A DNA stretch of 64,000 nucleotides from an uncultured Clostridia bacterium. GTDB taxonomy: Bacteria > Bacillota > Clostridia > Oscillospirales > CAG-272. The position numbers were made by a program, and so were the translations under genes. Positions 26,226-35,667 of this stretch are shown piece by piece. Within the stretch, counting starts at the first letter, position 1; each line of letters begins with the position of its first letter. The notes under the pieces are model-generated. The model was not told where the DNA came from and made no database searches. It saw only the letters and a program-made list of their open reading frames with translations. The DNA lies in assembly GCA_947630015.1 (NCBI GenBank), contig CANRFY010000004.1, positions 1-64,000 of the forward strand. Reading direction: 5' to 3'.

Positions 26226-28763
26226 ATGAAAAACAGGACGGCAGTGAGGATAACGGCGCTTCTGTCGGCGCTTATGATATGTGCCGCGTCGGCGTCGTGT
26301 ACGCCGGGGGGCGCGGGCGCCGATACGGACAGCGGGGAATCGGAGCTGCCGCGTCTGTCGGAGTCGGGGCATAAGCTCGCCGCGTTCGAGGACGACGGCG
26401 ACACATACACGTATCGAATTTCGGTCGGGGAGCTGCCGACGTCGTGGAACAGGCACCGCGACGGCGGCGATGGCGCGGAGCTGCTGCTCGGATATACGAC
26501 GGATACGCTTTATAAATACGAATATAACGAGGATTTCACAGGATTCACCGTCGTGCCGTCGATGGCGGAGGATTATCCCGACGACGTGAGCGGCGAATAC
26601 GCCGGCAGCTACGGTATCGAGGACGGCGAGACAGGACGCGCGTACAGGATCAGGCTGCGCGCCGGTCTGCGCTACGACACTGGCGACGCGATCACGGCGG
26701 ACGATTTCGAGTCGTCGGCGAGGCTTCTGCTCGGCGACTCCGAAAGCGTGCTTGCGGAAACATTCTTCGATATCGTCGGCGCGGAGGATTATTTCTTCGG
26801 CGGACGGTATGTGCTGCGCGCGTTCATCTCGGACGACGCCGACAGCGGCGAATATGTCGACGACGGCGAATTTACGGAGTCGGACGGAATCCTGTATTAC
26901 GACGGCATGAAGCTGCTGCTCGACATGAACGACGGCGGCGGCTGGAGCGTGCTTTCGCTCCGCGATTACGCGGACGCGCATTATCTTGACGGCGAGGACG
27001 CCGGCGCGGCGTATGAGAAGCTGTCGGCCGCCGCGCGCGACGACGGGATCGTCGAGATGACGCGCGAGCTTGTCGACGCGCTGAGGATATGCATCGCGGC
27101 GCTCGACGGCTATGAGAGCGTCGATGCGGCGCGCGAGGAGATGGGGGAATACGCCGACGTCGAATTTGAAGAGATGCTGTTTTTAGGTAGGGAATACGAA
27201 AAGCTCGACTATGAGGGCAACGTCGGACTTTTTGCCGAATCGCCGCATTCTCTCATCTTGGTGTTCTCGGAGCCGCGGGCGAACGATTTTTGGCTGCTCG
27301 ACAGGCTCGCGACCGATCTCGGACTCGTGTACGGCCCCGTCTACGAGCGCTGCGTCGGCGTCAACGAGGCCGGCGATCATGTGAACATATACGCGACCGG
27401 CGTCGAAACATACGCGGGCTTCGGCCCGTATAAGCTCAACGTGTATGCGCAGGGATCGCGCGCGATGCTGGAGCGCAACGAATTCTGGCACGGATACGGC
27501 GAGGACGAGTACATAGAAGGGACGTACATGACGGACCGCGTCGAGATCACTGTCGCGCCGGACAGCGAACGCAGACTGAGTATGTTTTTGACGGGACAGC
27601 TCGACGAATGCGCGCTCGAGCCGTCGCAGGCGAGAATGTATCTCGGCGGCAGCTATACGAGCAGGATCGAGAAAGCGCCCGTATGGATCGCAGCGCTGAA
27701 TCCCGATTTGGCGACGCTGTCGGAGCTTGAAAAGAACGCGGCGCCGACGCAGGCGGGCAGGGAAGTAAATAAAACGATCCTTACGATCCCCGAATTCAGG
27801 CGCGCGCTGTCGCTGTCGATCGACAGGGACGGATTCGTGCGCACGCTGTCGCCGACGTCGTCGCCGGCTACGGGACTGTTCTCCCGCGCGACTGTGGCGC
27901 GTCCCGATCTCGGCGTCGCGTACAGGGACACGGACGAGGGACGAGGCGCGCTGTCATTTTATCCCGACGGGGCCGTCGACGGCTTCGACGCCGACGCGGC
28001 GAGGGCGCTTTTCGACGACGCATACGAGACGGCGGTGTCGGAGGGGCTTTTGTCTGCGGACGCCGCGTCGAGCGGCGACTGGGAAATACAGATCACGATC
28101 GGAAAGCCGACGAACGACGAATACTGGACGCGCGGGATCGAATTCTTGTCCGACTGCTGGGCTGACGCCGTCGTCGGAACAAAATTCGAGGGGCGTCTTG
28201 TCATACGCGAGAGCAGGGCGCTCGGGCAGATCGCATATTCGGACGCGCTGCGGCGCGGCGACGTCGATATGCTGTTCTCGGTCGGGTTCGGAGGCGACCC
28301 GCTCGATCCGTACTCGACGATGTGCGATTATGTCGGCGATATCGCATACGATTCGTTCACCGATAAAAACGCGATCGCGGTGTCGATGTCGGTCGACGTC
28401 GACGGCGACGGCGACGTCGAAAATATCACAGCCGCGCTCGGCGATATGATCCGCGCGCTTGCGGGCGGCGTCGTAGAGGTCACGCTTGAGGACGGGACGA
28501 CGGCGGAGTTCTCGCCGGCCGATCCGTTGTCAAGATGCGAGGCGCTGGCATCGTGCGAGGCCGCGCTGATCGAATACGCGAACGTGATCCCGCTGTTCTC
28601 GGACGCGGAGACGTCGCTCCGCGGCGAACGTCTCGTATATGCGGCGGCGGAGCCGCTGCCGATTCTCGGCATGGGCGGGGTCGAATGGCTGTCGTATACG
28701 ATGGACGACGAAGATTTTGCCGAATACATAAGCTCGCGCGGAGGCGAGCTTGAATACAGATGA
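26226..28763 (+). CDS. large ABC-transporter solute-binding lipoprotein (family 5, peptide-type)
   Basis: An 845-residue lipoprotein. The signal peptide ends in a lipobox with C25 (ICAASASC). Family 5 binding-protein landmarks are present: GYTTDTLYKYE near the start, RIRLRAGLRYDTGDAITADDFESS, ALSLSIDRDGF and DMLFSVGFGGDPLDPYSTM. At 845 residues it is much longer than usual (500-600), with an inserted region around residues 190-310. No permease or ATPase genes flank it, so its transporter must be elsewhere or it acts as an orphan receptor. It is followed 40 bases later by the DUF1887 gene. Confidence 0.8.
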   Translation: MKNRTAVRITALLSALMICAASASCTPGGAGADTDSGESELPRLSESGHKLAAFEDDGDTYTYRISVGELPTSWNRHRDGGDGAELLLGYTTDTLYKYEYNEDFTGFTVVPSMAEDYPDDVSGEYAGSYGIEDGETGRAYRIRLRAGLRYDTGDAITADDFESSARLLLGDSESVLAETFFDIVGAEDYFFGGRYVLRAFISDDADSGEYVDDGEFTESDGILYYDGMKLLLDMNDGGGWSVLSLRDYADAHYLDGEDAGAAYEKLSAAARDDGIVEMTRELVDALRICIAALDGYESVDAAREEMGEYADVEFEEMLFLGREYEKLDYEGNVGLFAESPHSLILVFSEPRANDFWLLDRLATDLGLVYGPVYERCVGVNEAGDHVNIYATGVETYAGFGPYKLNVYAQGSRAMLERNEFWHGYGEDEYIEGTYMTDRVEITVAPDSERRLSMFLTGQLDECALEPSQARMYLGGSYTSRIEKAPVWIAALNPDLATLSELEKNAAPTQAGREVNKTILTIPEFRRALSLSIDRDGFVRTLSPTSSPATGLFSRATVARPDLGVAYRDTDEGRGALSFYPDGAVDGFDADAARALFDDAYETAVSEGLLSADAASSGDWEIQITIGKPTNDEYWTRGIEFLSDCWADAVVGTKFEGRLVIRESRALGQIAYSDALRRGDVDMLFSVGFGGDPLDPYSTMCDYVGDIAYDSFTDKNAIAVSMSVDVDGDGDVENITAALGDMIRALAGGVVEVTLEDGTTAEFSPADPLSRCEALASCEAALIEYANVIPLFSDAETSLRGERLVYAAAEPLPILGMGGVEWLSYTMDDEDFAEYISSRGGELEYR

Positions 28764-28803
28764 CGCTGAAGGTATAAAATATACGAAAACGAGGAGGCGC
28801 GAT

Positions 28804-30033
28804 ATGGCGGACAGAACGGATACGCTCGTGGAGCTGTACGATCCGGACACACACATATATAACGCGATGGGCGTCATGCGGCTGCGCCCGAGGCGCGTCG
28901 CGTTCATCGTGCCGGAGCATACGCGCGCGATCTACGAAAAATACCGCGACGCATATCTCGATCTGTGGACGTCGCGCGGATGCGTGCCGGAGCGCGTCGA
29001 ATCCGTATATGTGTCGACGTCCGATATCCATAAGCTCGCAGATTCGATCGGCAGATTTGCGGGAGAGGGCGCGATACTCGATATCGAGGGCGGCACGCCG
29101 GAGCTTTATCTTGCGGCCGGATATGTATACGGGAAAAATCCCTCGGGATTTTCATGCATACGCACGGATTTTGCCGATATGAAGGTGACGGAATACGGCG
29201 CCGACGGCGAGGCGATCTCGGTTCGTCCGTTCACGGACGAGGAGGTAAGGCGCGTATCGATCTCGGTCCGCGAATGCATCCGCATATACGGGGGCGAGAT
29301 TGACAGAGATTCGATCTCGGAGCTGCGCTCGTCGGGGATGTCGCGCGAGCAGATAGACCGCGACATCATGATGATGTGGCGCGCGATGCTGCGGCGCTCG
29401 CGCCATACATGGAACGGCATTGTGCCGGACAAGATACATCCGATCGGCGAGGGATCGCTTGACGTCTACGTCAACGGCAACGACGAGAGGATATATCAGG
29501 TGCGCGCGCTCGTCGAGGATCTCGTCGGTGCGGGCGCGCTCCGTCCGCGCGGGATAAGTGGCGCGCGCCATATGTACAGGTGCCGTTCGCAGGTCGTAAT
29601 GTCGTGTCTGCGCAAGGCGGGCGAGCTTCTCGAGCTTTATATGAATTCGATCGCGTGCGAGATCGCGGGAGCCGCGATCTCGGGGGTGTGTCTGTCGTTC
29701 GACTGCGACGAGGGAAGCTCCGACAACGAGGTCGACTGCATATTCACACTCGGCTGCACGCCGGTGTTCATATCGTGCAAAAACGGACGCGTCGGCTCCG
29801 ACGAGCTGTATAAATTCGCGGCGGTGACCTCGCAGTTCGGAGGCGGCGCGAAGATCGCGATCCTCGCGGCTCCGTCCCTCGACTGCGAGAGCGACGATTT
29901 CCCGCCGCGCCGCATAAAGGCGATAAGGGAACGCGCGGAGCTTTACGGGATAAAGATCGTCTCGGACATTTACGACGTGCCGCGAAAGCAGGTCGTCTCC
30001 GAGATAAAACAGATTTGCAGACTGCGCGGCTGA
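28804..30033 (+). CDS. DUF1887 protein: CARF domain + PD-(D/E)xK nuclease (Card1/Can2-like), orphan
   Basis: A 409-residue protein. Residues 1-150 form a CARF-like Rossmann domain with the ligand-site run LDIEGGTPELYLAAGY (92-107). A winged-helix-like middle is followed by a restriction-endonuclease-like domain (about 265-409) with E309-x-D311 in NEVDCIF and K326 in VFISCKNG, matching the E-x-D ... E/S-x-K core of the family. Characterised relatives (Card1, Can2) are type III CRISPR effectors switched on by cyclic tetra-adenylate and cut DNA and/or RNA. No Cas gene or CRISPR array is in this window. The start is at the ATG after GGAGG; an earlier in-frame ATG lies inside the preceding gene. 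A 15 bp terminator follows. Confidence 0.8.
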   Translation: MADRTDTLVELYDPDTHIYNAMGVMRLRPRRVAFIVPEHTRAIYEKYRDAYLDLWTSRGCVPERVESVYVSTSDIHKLADSIGRFAGEGAILDIEGGTPELYLAAGYVYGKNPSGFSCIRTDFADMKVTEYGADGEAISVRPFTDEEVRRVSISVRECIRIYGGEIDRDSISELRSSGMSREQIDRDIMMMWRAMLRRSRHTWNGIVPDKIHPIGEGSLDVYVNGNDERIYQVRALVEDLVGAGALRPRGISGARHMYRCRSQVVMSCLRKAGELLELYMNSIACEIAGAAISGVCLSFDCDEGSSDNEVDCIFTLGCTPVFISCKNGRVGSDELYKFAAVTSQFGGGAKIAILAAPSLDCESDDFPPRRIKAIRERAELYGIKIVSDIYDVPRKQVVSEIKQICRLRG

Positions 30034-30044
30034 CGGCCGCAAAA

Positions 30045-30077
30045 CGCGGGGGTCCGATCACAGATCGGACCCCCGCG
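30045..30077. terminator. strong hairpin between convergent DUF1887 and ClpP-like genes
   Basis: Perfect 15-base arms CGCGGGGGTCCGATC and GATCGGACCCCCGCG with an ACA loop. On the minus strand it is followed by TTTT. Confidence 0.8.
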
Positions 30078-30085
30078 CCGTGCGG

Positions 30086-30766
30086 TTAAGCCCTTGATTT
30101 TAAATATCGCAGCGCCTCGGAAAGACCGCCGATCTCGTCGATAAGCCCGCATTTGACGGCCTCGCCGCCGTCGATGACGGTCCCCATATCGTTTGCAAGC
30201 TCGTCCGTTTTGAGCATCAGACGGCGAAGCTCGTCGGCAGTTATGCGCGAATGCGACGTGATGAATCCGATGATCCTCTCCTGCATACGTCGGAAATATG
30301 CGTATGTCTGCGGCACGCCGATGATGAGCCCGTTCATCCGCACGGGGTGAAGCGTCATTGTCGCCGACGGCACGATGAAGGATCGGTCGGCGGCGACGGC
30401 GAGCGGCACGCCGATGCTGTGGCCGCCGCCAAGCACGACGGAGGCCGTCGGCTTTGAGAGTCCCGCGAACAGCTCCGCGATCGCAAGACCGGCCTCGACG
30501 TCGCCTCCCATCGTATTGATGAGCGACAGCACGCCTTTGACGTTGTCGCTGTCCTCCGCGTCGGCGAGTATCGGGATCAGATGCTCGTATTTCGTCGATT
30601 TCTGCCCGTCGCCGAGCGCGTAATGTCCCTCGATCTGCCCGATCACGGTGATGATGCGTATATGACCGCCTCCGGCGGTCACCTCGCCGAATTCGGTTAT
30701 TCCGGCGCGCGTATCCTGATCGAGCGCTGCTGCGCCGTCCGATCGCGTATTTTCGTTTTCAGCCAT
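30086..30766 (-). CDS. ClpP-family serine protease, TepA/YmfB-like
   Basis: A 226-residue ClpP-fold protein. Nucleophile S117 is in GGGHSIGVPLA and the histidine H140 in MTLHPVRM; TMGGDVEAGLAIAEL is the N-terminal oxyanion region. A ~30-residue Asn/Asp/Thr-rich N-terminus precedes the fold. Sequence order matches the TepA (translocation-enhancing protein) branch of Clostridia and Bacilli, which is linked to spore germination and protein export in Bacillus. It is a single gene convergent with DUF1887 and divergent from pduL. Confidence 0.82.
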   Translation of the reverse strand: MAENENTRSDGAAALDQDTRAGITEFGEVTAGGGHIRIITVIGQIEGHYALGDGQKSTKYEHLIPILADAEDSDNVKGVLSLINTMGGDVEAGLAIAELFAGLSKPTASVVLGGGHSIGVPLAVAADRSFIVPSATMTLHPVRMNGLIIGVPQTYAYFRRMQERIIGFITSHSRITADELRRLMLKTDELANDMGTVIDGGEAVKCGLIDEIGGLSEALRYLKSRA

Positions 30767-30823
30767 ATCATGGTCTCCCCAGTCAATTTTTTCTTCTTTT
30801 TACGGTTATTATCCCGCCCGCAC

Positions 30824-30852
30824 TTGAATTTTATGTGCGGGCGTGGTATAAT
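30824..30852 (+). promoter_or_regulatory. SigA-type promoter of pduL
   Basis: TTGAAT (30824-30829), 17-base spacer, TATAAT (30847-30852). Confidence 0.75.
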
Positions 30853-30919
30853 TCAAAAAAGCGGACGGCGCCGCGCGGCGCGCCGTTTTGATCAAAATCA
30901 CACACAAGGAGTCATACAT

Positions 30920-31495
30920 ATGGAAAAAAAGGTTCTCGTTGAAACTTCCGCGCGTCACGTACATCTTACGGCGGAGCATATCGAGGTTCTGTTCGGCAAG
31001 GGCCATCAGCTGACAGTCAAAAAGATGCTGTCTCAGCCTGGTCAGTTCGCGTGCGAGGAAAAAGTTACGGTCGTGGGACCGAAGAAATCGATCGAGAAGG
31101 TAAGCATACTCGGACCGGCGCGCAGCGCTGATCAGGTCGAGGTCTCGCTGACGGACGCGAGAACGCTCGGCGTGACGGCTCCCGTCCGCGAGAGCGGCGA
31201 TATCGCCGGAAGCGGCGCGTGCAAGCTCATCGGACCGTGCGGCGAGCTGGAGCTTTCCGAGGGCGTTATCGCGGCGAAGCGCCATATCCATTTCACGCCC
31301 GAGGATGCTGAGGCATACGGCGTTAAGGATAAGGACATCGTCAAGGTCAAGATCACAAGCGACGGACGCAGCCTGATATTTGACGACGTTATCTGCCGCG
31401 TAAGTCCGACATACGCGCTCGCGATGCATATCGACACCGACGAGTCGAACGCGGCCTGCGCGTTCGGCGAGTGCTACGGCGAGATCGTAGACTGA
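30920..31495 (+). CDS. pduL: phosphate propanoyltransferase (PduL-type phosphotransacylase)
   Basis: A 191-residue enzyme that exchanges CoA and phosphate on acetyl- or propanoyl-groups. Metal-binding histidines are visible in ARHVHLTAEH (12-15) and AKRHIHFTPEDA; GPCGELELSEGVI is also family-typical. No microcompartment shell genes or N-terminal encapsulation peptide are present, so this is likely the cytosolic version that replaces Pta in acetate formation. AAGGAG precedes the ATG; the same frame is open upstream but lacks a site. Monocistronic, between a promoter and a terminator. Confidence 0.9.
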   Translation: MEKKVLVETSARHVHLTAEHIEVLFGKGHQLTVKKMLSQPGQFACEEKVTVVGPKKSIEKVSILGPARSADQVEVSLTDARTLGVTAPVRESGDIAGSGACKLIGPCGELELSEGVIAAKRHIHFTPEDAEAYGVKDKDIVKVKITSDGRSLIFDDVICRVSPTYALAMHIDTDESNAACAFGECYGEIVD

Positions 31496-31515
31496 GGATA
31501 GGATCATAAAGCGAT

Positions 31516-31546
31516 ACAAAAAGAGGCGCACAGCGCCTCTTTTTGT
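31516..31546 (+). terminator. terminator after pduL
   Basis: Perfect 14-base arms ACAAAAAGAGGCGC and GCGCCTCTTTTTGT with an ACA loop; U-run inside the stem. Confidence 0.9.
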
Positions 31547-31579
31547 ATTATCGATAGCGAACCTCGGCGAGATGAGCTT

Positions 31580-31675
31580 ATACTGTCTAAACTTTTGCAA
31601 AAGTTTTAGAATAGGACTGGCAAGTACCGCCAAGGAATCCCTTTGTAAACCCTTATCAAAGATTTTAGCTTGGAT
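31580..31675 (+). repeat. fragment of the modular interspersed repeat
   Basis: Contains only the end module AACTTTTGCAAAAGTT, then TTTAGAATAGGACTGGCAAG and a divergent copy of the AAAGATTTT tail, matching 9496-9575 of copy 3 and 1105-1200 of copy 1. It lies between the convergent pduL and CapA genes, like the full copies. Confidence 0.7.
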
Positions 31676-31718
31676 ACAATATCATTGTCCCTCCTCCCCC
31701 CCTCTTTCATCGGCGAGA

Positions 31719-33113
31719 TCAATACACTTCTCGCACTCTGCCGTCCTCGCCGATACTCGCAGTCGAGGAACGCGAGTTCAGACTTTCCGTGATGCGCGCG
31801 GCGTCATCGGCGTCCGCGAGCGCGACGCGCCCGCCCGACTGCACGCACGGATAAAACCGCAGCACGGGCCTGATCCCGACCGACGTCGTGACGGTCAAAA
31901 TACCGGTGTCGACAGTTTTGGTGTTGAACCAGAAATTGCCGAGACTGTATACGATCGGCTTGCCGTCGTAGTATTCGATTGGCTGAAGCACATGGGGATG
32001 CGAGCCGACGACGATATCGGCGCCCGCGTCGATCATGGCGTGAGCGTCCGCGACCTGATCGGGGTCCGTATCGGGCGAATTCTCCGTGCCGAAATGCACG
32101 TATGCGACGACGAAATCGGAATGCGCGGCCGCATCCTCTATGACGCGGAGAAACGCATCTGAATCGTAAAGTCCGCATACGCCGGCGGCGTCGCCGGAGG
32201 CGACGGGAGTGAACCGCGTCACCTCGGCCGACGACGCGGACACGAACGCGAATTTCATTCCGCCGGAGATGATGTAGACGGGGCGCGACGCCTCCTCCTC
32301 GTTCATCCCCGCGCCGACGCGCATGATGCCGGCGTCGTCGAGATGCGTCAGTGTGTCGGCGAATGCAGCGGGTCCGTAATCGTAGACGTGATTGTTCGCG
32401 AGCGACACCATATCGACGCCGAGCGCGCTGTAGATCGACAAATCGTCCGGATCGGCGCGGAACGTGTACATCTTGCCCTCGAGCGCCTCGCCGCGCCGCG
32501 AGATCGGGAATTCATTGTTCACGAACGTCAGCGCCGCGCCGCGCAGAAGCGACAACGCATCGTCGGAAAAGCAGCCTTCGACGCCAAGCTCGCGGTAACG
32601 CTGCATATTGTACCAGTCATAGGACAGATTGACGTCGCCGGTGAACGCGATCGTCGTCGAGCGCTGCGAATAGACGCCGTCGCCGAGTACGGGGACGGCG
32701 GAGCCGGCCGCGCCGGTGTAGATGTCGTAGAGGACGGAGAACGTCAGCCCCGTCAGCGTCTGCCACATCTCGTCGCGATATCCGTTCGCGGATATATACC
32801 GCTCGATCGAGGACATGAGCCGCCCGTCGGGATTGATTTGTTTGTCGGTCGTGACAAAATCGATGAAATCGCGGCCGACGTCGTATTTTTTGTCGGCGGC
32901 GAGGATCACGTCGACGGCTCCGCCGGAGGCGTGCGATTTGTCGACGTGAACGATCAGCTCGTTGTCGCTGTATTTATTCTCCATCGGACGCACGCCGGTG
33001 GCGAGCGCCATCATGTCGTGGCGCCATGAGAATGCGACGACGGTCAAAGCCGCCGCCAGCATCACTGCGATCGATCCGGCGCGCGACAGCGCGCGCTTCG
33101 CTTTTTTGTTCAT
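31719..33113 (-). CDS. CapA-family (PgsA-like) metallophosphatase-fold protein
   Basis: A 464-residue protein with an N-terminal transmembrane helix (about 10-28) and an extracytoplasmic CapA/PGA-cap domain (about 150-400). FTGDVNLSYDW, TFVNNEFPIS, VSLANNHVYDYG, YVHFGTENSPDTDPDQ and VVGSHPHVLQPIEYYDGKPI are the metal-site blocks. Such proteins occur in poly-gamma-glutamate or capsule loci, but the substrate here is unknown. An extra ~115 residues lie between the helix and the catalytic domain. It is the third gene of an MFS-GDPD-CapA operon, and its ATG overlaps the GDPD stop by one base. Confidence 0.85.
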   Translation of the reverse strand: MNKKAKRALSRAGSIAVMLAAALTVVAFSWRHDMMALATGVRPMENKYSDNELIVHVDKSHASGGAVDVILAADKKYDVGRDFIDFVTTDKQINPDGRLMSSIERYISANGYRDEMWQTLTGLTFSVLYDIYTGAAGSAVPVLGDGVYSQRSTTIAFTGDVNLSYDWYNMQRYRELGVEGCFSDDALSLLRGAALTFVNNEFPISRRGEALEGKMYTFRADPDDLSIYSALGVDMVSLANNHVYDYGPAAFADTLTHLDDAGIMRVGAGMNEEEASRPVYIISGGMKFAFVSASSAEVTRFTPVASGDAAGVCGLYDSDAFLRVIEDAAAHSDFVVAYVHFGTENSPDTDPDQVADAHAMIDAGADIVVGSHPHVLQPIEYYDGKPIVYSLGNFWFNTKTVDTGILTVTTSVGIRPVLRFYPCVQSGGRVALADADDAARITESLNSRSSTASIGEDGRVREVY

Positions 33114-33979
33114 CAAGGCAAAAATCCCTCAAAAATAATGCAGTCGCCGGAGCCGTCGTTTTGCAGCTCCGAAAGCGTTTCCGTGTCGCGAACCGTCCAC
33201 ATCGCTGCCGGCATACGGAGCAGCCGCCGCCAAAGCGCAAACGACGCCGAATGCCGGTGACGGCAGTTATAGGCGACGAAATCGGGGCGGCCGACGACGT
33301 TGACGAGCAGGAAATGGAGCGCGAAGCGCGCGGGATCGCGGTGCTTTTTCGTGAAAAACGCCTCCGAGAGCTGACCGCGGAATATCTCGGGCGCATGACG
33401 CCTGAACCAGCCGACAACGGCGGGGTTGAACGATTCGACGCAGAACGCGCCGCCGTATGCGGACAGCGCCTCGTAAACGCGCTCGCAGACGGGAGCCGCA
33501 GGCTCGCGCGGCGCGCATTTTACCTCGACGACGAGCGGGACGCGCCCGTCGACGAGCGCAAGCACGTCGGAGAATTTCGGGATCCGCTCGACGCCGCCGA
33601 GCAGGGGATACCGCGTCAGCTCGTCGAAGGCGAACGACGTGACGGCGCGCTCGCCGTCCTCGCCGTCAAGAAGACACATACGGCGGAGCGTGTCGTCGTG
33701 GAAGACGAACAGCTCGCCGTCGCGCGACAGATGGACGTCAAGCTCTATCCCGAATCCGCGTTCGACGGCGCGTCTGAACGCGGGGATTGAATTCTCCGGC
33801 ACGGCCTCCGGCTCGGATTTGGAATGGAGGCCGCGATGGGCGTAAAGCCGCCCGAAAAATTCGGGGCAATCGGGATGCCGCCGCCGTCCCGATATCAAAA
33901 ACAGATACAGCGCGAACAGAAGCGCCGCCGCTGCGACGGCGCAGAGCGCCGTCACAGCGATTATGATGACGGTTTTCAT
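33113..33979 (-). CDS. membrane-anchored glycerophosphodiester phosphodiesterase family protein
   Basis: A 288-residue GDPD. One N-terminal transmembrane helix (about 3-25) is followed by the TIM-barrel with AHRGLHS (catalytic His/Arg), ENSIPAFRRAVERGFGIELD, VHLSRDGELFVFHDDTL and VVEVKC. The insertion between ENS and the first strand is typical. It would hydrolyse glycerophosphodiesters, possibly from teichoic acids or lipids. The start at 33979 has GAGG in front and sits seven bases after the MFS stop; a longer start overlaps that gene. Confidence 0.88.
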   Translation of the reverse strand: MKTVIIIAVTALCAVAAAALLFALYLFLISGRRRHPDCPEFFGRLYAHRGLHSKSEPEAVPENSIPAFRRAVERGFGIELDVHLSRDGELFVFHDDTLRRMCLLDGEDGERAVTSFAFDELTRYPLLGGVERIPKFSDVLALVDGRVPLVVEVKCAPREPAAPVCERVYEALSAYGGAFCVESFNPAVVGWFRRHAPEIFRGQLSEAFFTKKHRDPARFALHFLLVNVVGRPDFVAYNCRHRHSASFALWRRLLRMPAAMWTVRDTETLSELQNDGSGDCIIFEGFLP

Positions 33980-33986
33980 ACGCGCC

Positions 33987-35501
33987 TCAGTCGGCGTCGG
34001 CGAACGCCTCAAGCCCGCCCTGCGGCGCGGGCTTCGAGTCGCCGTGGCGCACGAAGCACATCGTTATAAACGACAAAACGGAGAATACGGCGGCGTATGG
34101 GAACAGAACTCTCATGCCGAAGCCGTCCATCAAAACGCCTGACAAAATCGGCGTGACTATCTGCGCCGCCATCGACGCGGTGTAGTAAAAGCCGGTGTAT
34201 TTGCCGACGTCGCCTGATTTTGCAAGCTCGACTACCATCGGGAACGAATTCACGTTTATTGTCGCCCAGCCGATCCCCGCCAGCACGAACAGCACGTCCA
34301 TGACGATCACGCTGACGTTGAGCTTGCCGGACTCGACGATCTTATACATCACCCCGTCCGCGGGCAGTCCCGACGCCGTCGCGGACTGACCCGGTTCGAG
34401 CGATATCACGCATTTTCCTTCATCGAACGACAAATCGCCGTAAGTGCCGCCGATCTCGGAGTCGCTGAGCGAGATCGTAAATTCGGCGGTGCGCTCGCCG
34501 TCGTTCGATACGGTGATCGCGCCGTCCGCGGGAACGGCGGGACCCCAGCGCAAAAATCCCGCGCCCACAAATGCGGCGGCGAGACAGACGACGCCGATCA
34601 GGATCGATTTTTTGCGCCCGAGACGCGAGGAGAGAAATCCGATCGGGATATAGGCGACGACGGCGGCCGCGTTTGCGAGCAGCAGCGTCGTGGAATAGCT
34701 GACGCCGAGCATATCGGACGCGTAGACGGAATACTTCGACGTCACGGCGTTATAGCCCGTGTACCAGAGCGCGACGGAGGCGAGGATGAGGATCAGCGAC
34801 GCGAACTGCGAGCGCGAGAGCCTGCCGGCGCTCGTGCGTTCGGCGGATTCGGCGTCGCAGTTGAATCGGACGGTGTCCGATTCCATCTCGGCGGCCCATT
34901 TGTTTTCGCGGACGGTGAGGATGAATACGCCGAGAGCGATGAGCATTATGCCGCAGACCGTTATCATGTACGCGGAAAAATCTGTCTTGCCCTTTTCGCT
35001 CGTCCCGAATACGGTCGCGAGTGCCAGAACTATCATGCCTCCGGCCGTACCCATCAGATTTATTATCGCGTTGCCCTTGGAGCGAAGCGGCTTTACTGTC
35101 ACGTCCGGCATAAGCGCGACGGCGGGCGAGCGGAACGTCGCCATCGATAACAGCGTGCAGAGAAGAACGGCGATAAAGACGGGAAGCGACTGCACGAGTC
35201 CGAGTATGGAGAAAAACAGCGCGGCGGCGACAGTGCCGGCGAGGATGAACGGCGTGCGCCGTCCGAGACGCGAGGACGCCTTATCGGATATGTTGCCGAA
35301 GATTGGCAGAAGCACGACGGCGAAGATGTTGTCCAGCGCCATGATGAGTCCCGACCAGCTCTGCGACATTTTGAATCTGTTCGTCAAAATCAGAGGCACG
35401 ATCGTGTCGTATGCCTGCCAGAACGCGCAGATGAGAAAGAACGCGAAGCCGACGAGGATCGTTCTTTTGTAATTCAGCCTCATTGTGCTTTCGTTGCTCA
35501 T
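33987..35501 (-). CDS. MFS transporter, SLC45/GPH-like
   Basis: A 504-residue transporter with 12 predicted helices. NISDKASSRLGRRTPFILAG is the loop 2-3 signature seen in sugar-cation symporters of the SLC45/GPH-like branch, and LSSRLGRKKSILIG is its second-half counterpart. An ~80-residue extracellular domain (about 325-400, VPADGAITVSNDG to GVMYKIVE) interrupts the second half, unusual for the fold. The substrate is unknown. First gene of the operon with GDPD and CapA. Confidence 0.8.
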   Translation of the reverse strand: MSNESTMRLNYKRTILVGFAFFLICAFWQAYDTIVPLILTNRFKMSQSWSGLIMALDNIFAVVLLPIFGNISDKASSRLGRRTPFILAGTVAAALFFSILGLVQSLPVFIAVLLCTLLSMATFRSPAVALMPDVTVKPLRSKGNAIINLMGTAGGMIVLALATVFGTSEKGKTDFSAYMITVCGIMLIALGVFILTVRENKWAAEMESDTVRFNCDAESAERTSAGRLSRSQFASLILILASVALWYTGYNAVTSKYSVYASDMLGVSYSTTLLLANAAAVVAYIPIGFLSSRLGRKKSILIGVVCLAAAFVGAGFLRWGPAVPADGAITVSNDGERTAEFTISLSDSEIGGTYGDLSFDEGKCVISLEPGQSATASGLPADGVMYKIVESGKLNVSVIVMDVLFVLAGIGWATINVNSFPMVVELAKSGDVGKYTGFYYTASMAAQIVTPILSGVLMDGFGMRVLFPYAAVFSVLSFITMCFVRHGDSKPAPQGGLEAFADAD

Positions 35502-35667
35502 GAATAGATACCGACCTTTCCGTTTTTTTCGCTTGATCGGACGTGTGACGCGCGGGTGCGATTTTCAACGAATTTTACCTTAAGCATCATACAATCTTCA
35601 CATAACAAAATTATAATCGAATCACAAAACAAAAACAAGACCTAATTGCGAAAGTGAGGCAGATTTC

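Noticed and set aside
28804..30033. A local CRISPR-Cas system around the CARF protein
   Set aside because: No repeat-spacer array and no cas genes on either side.
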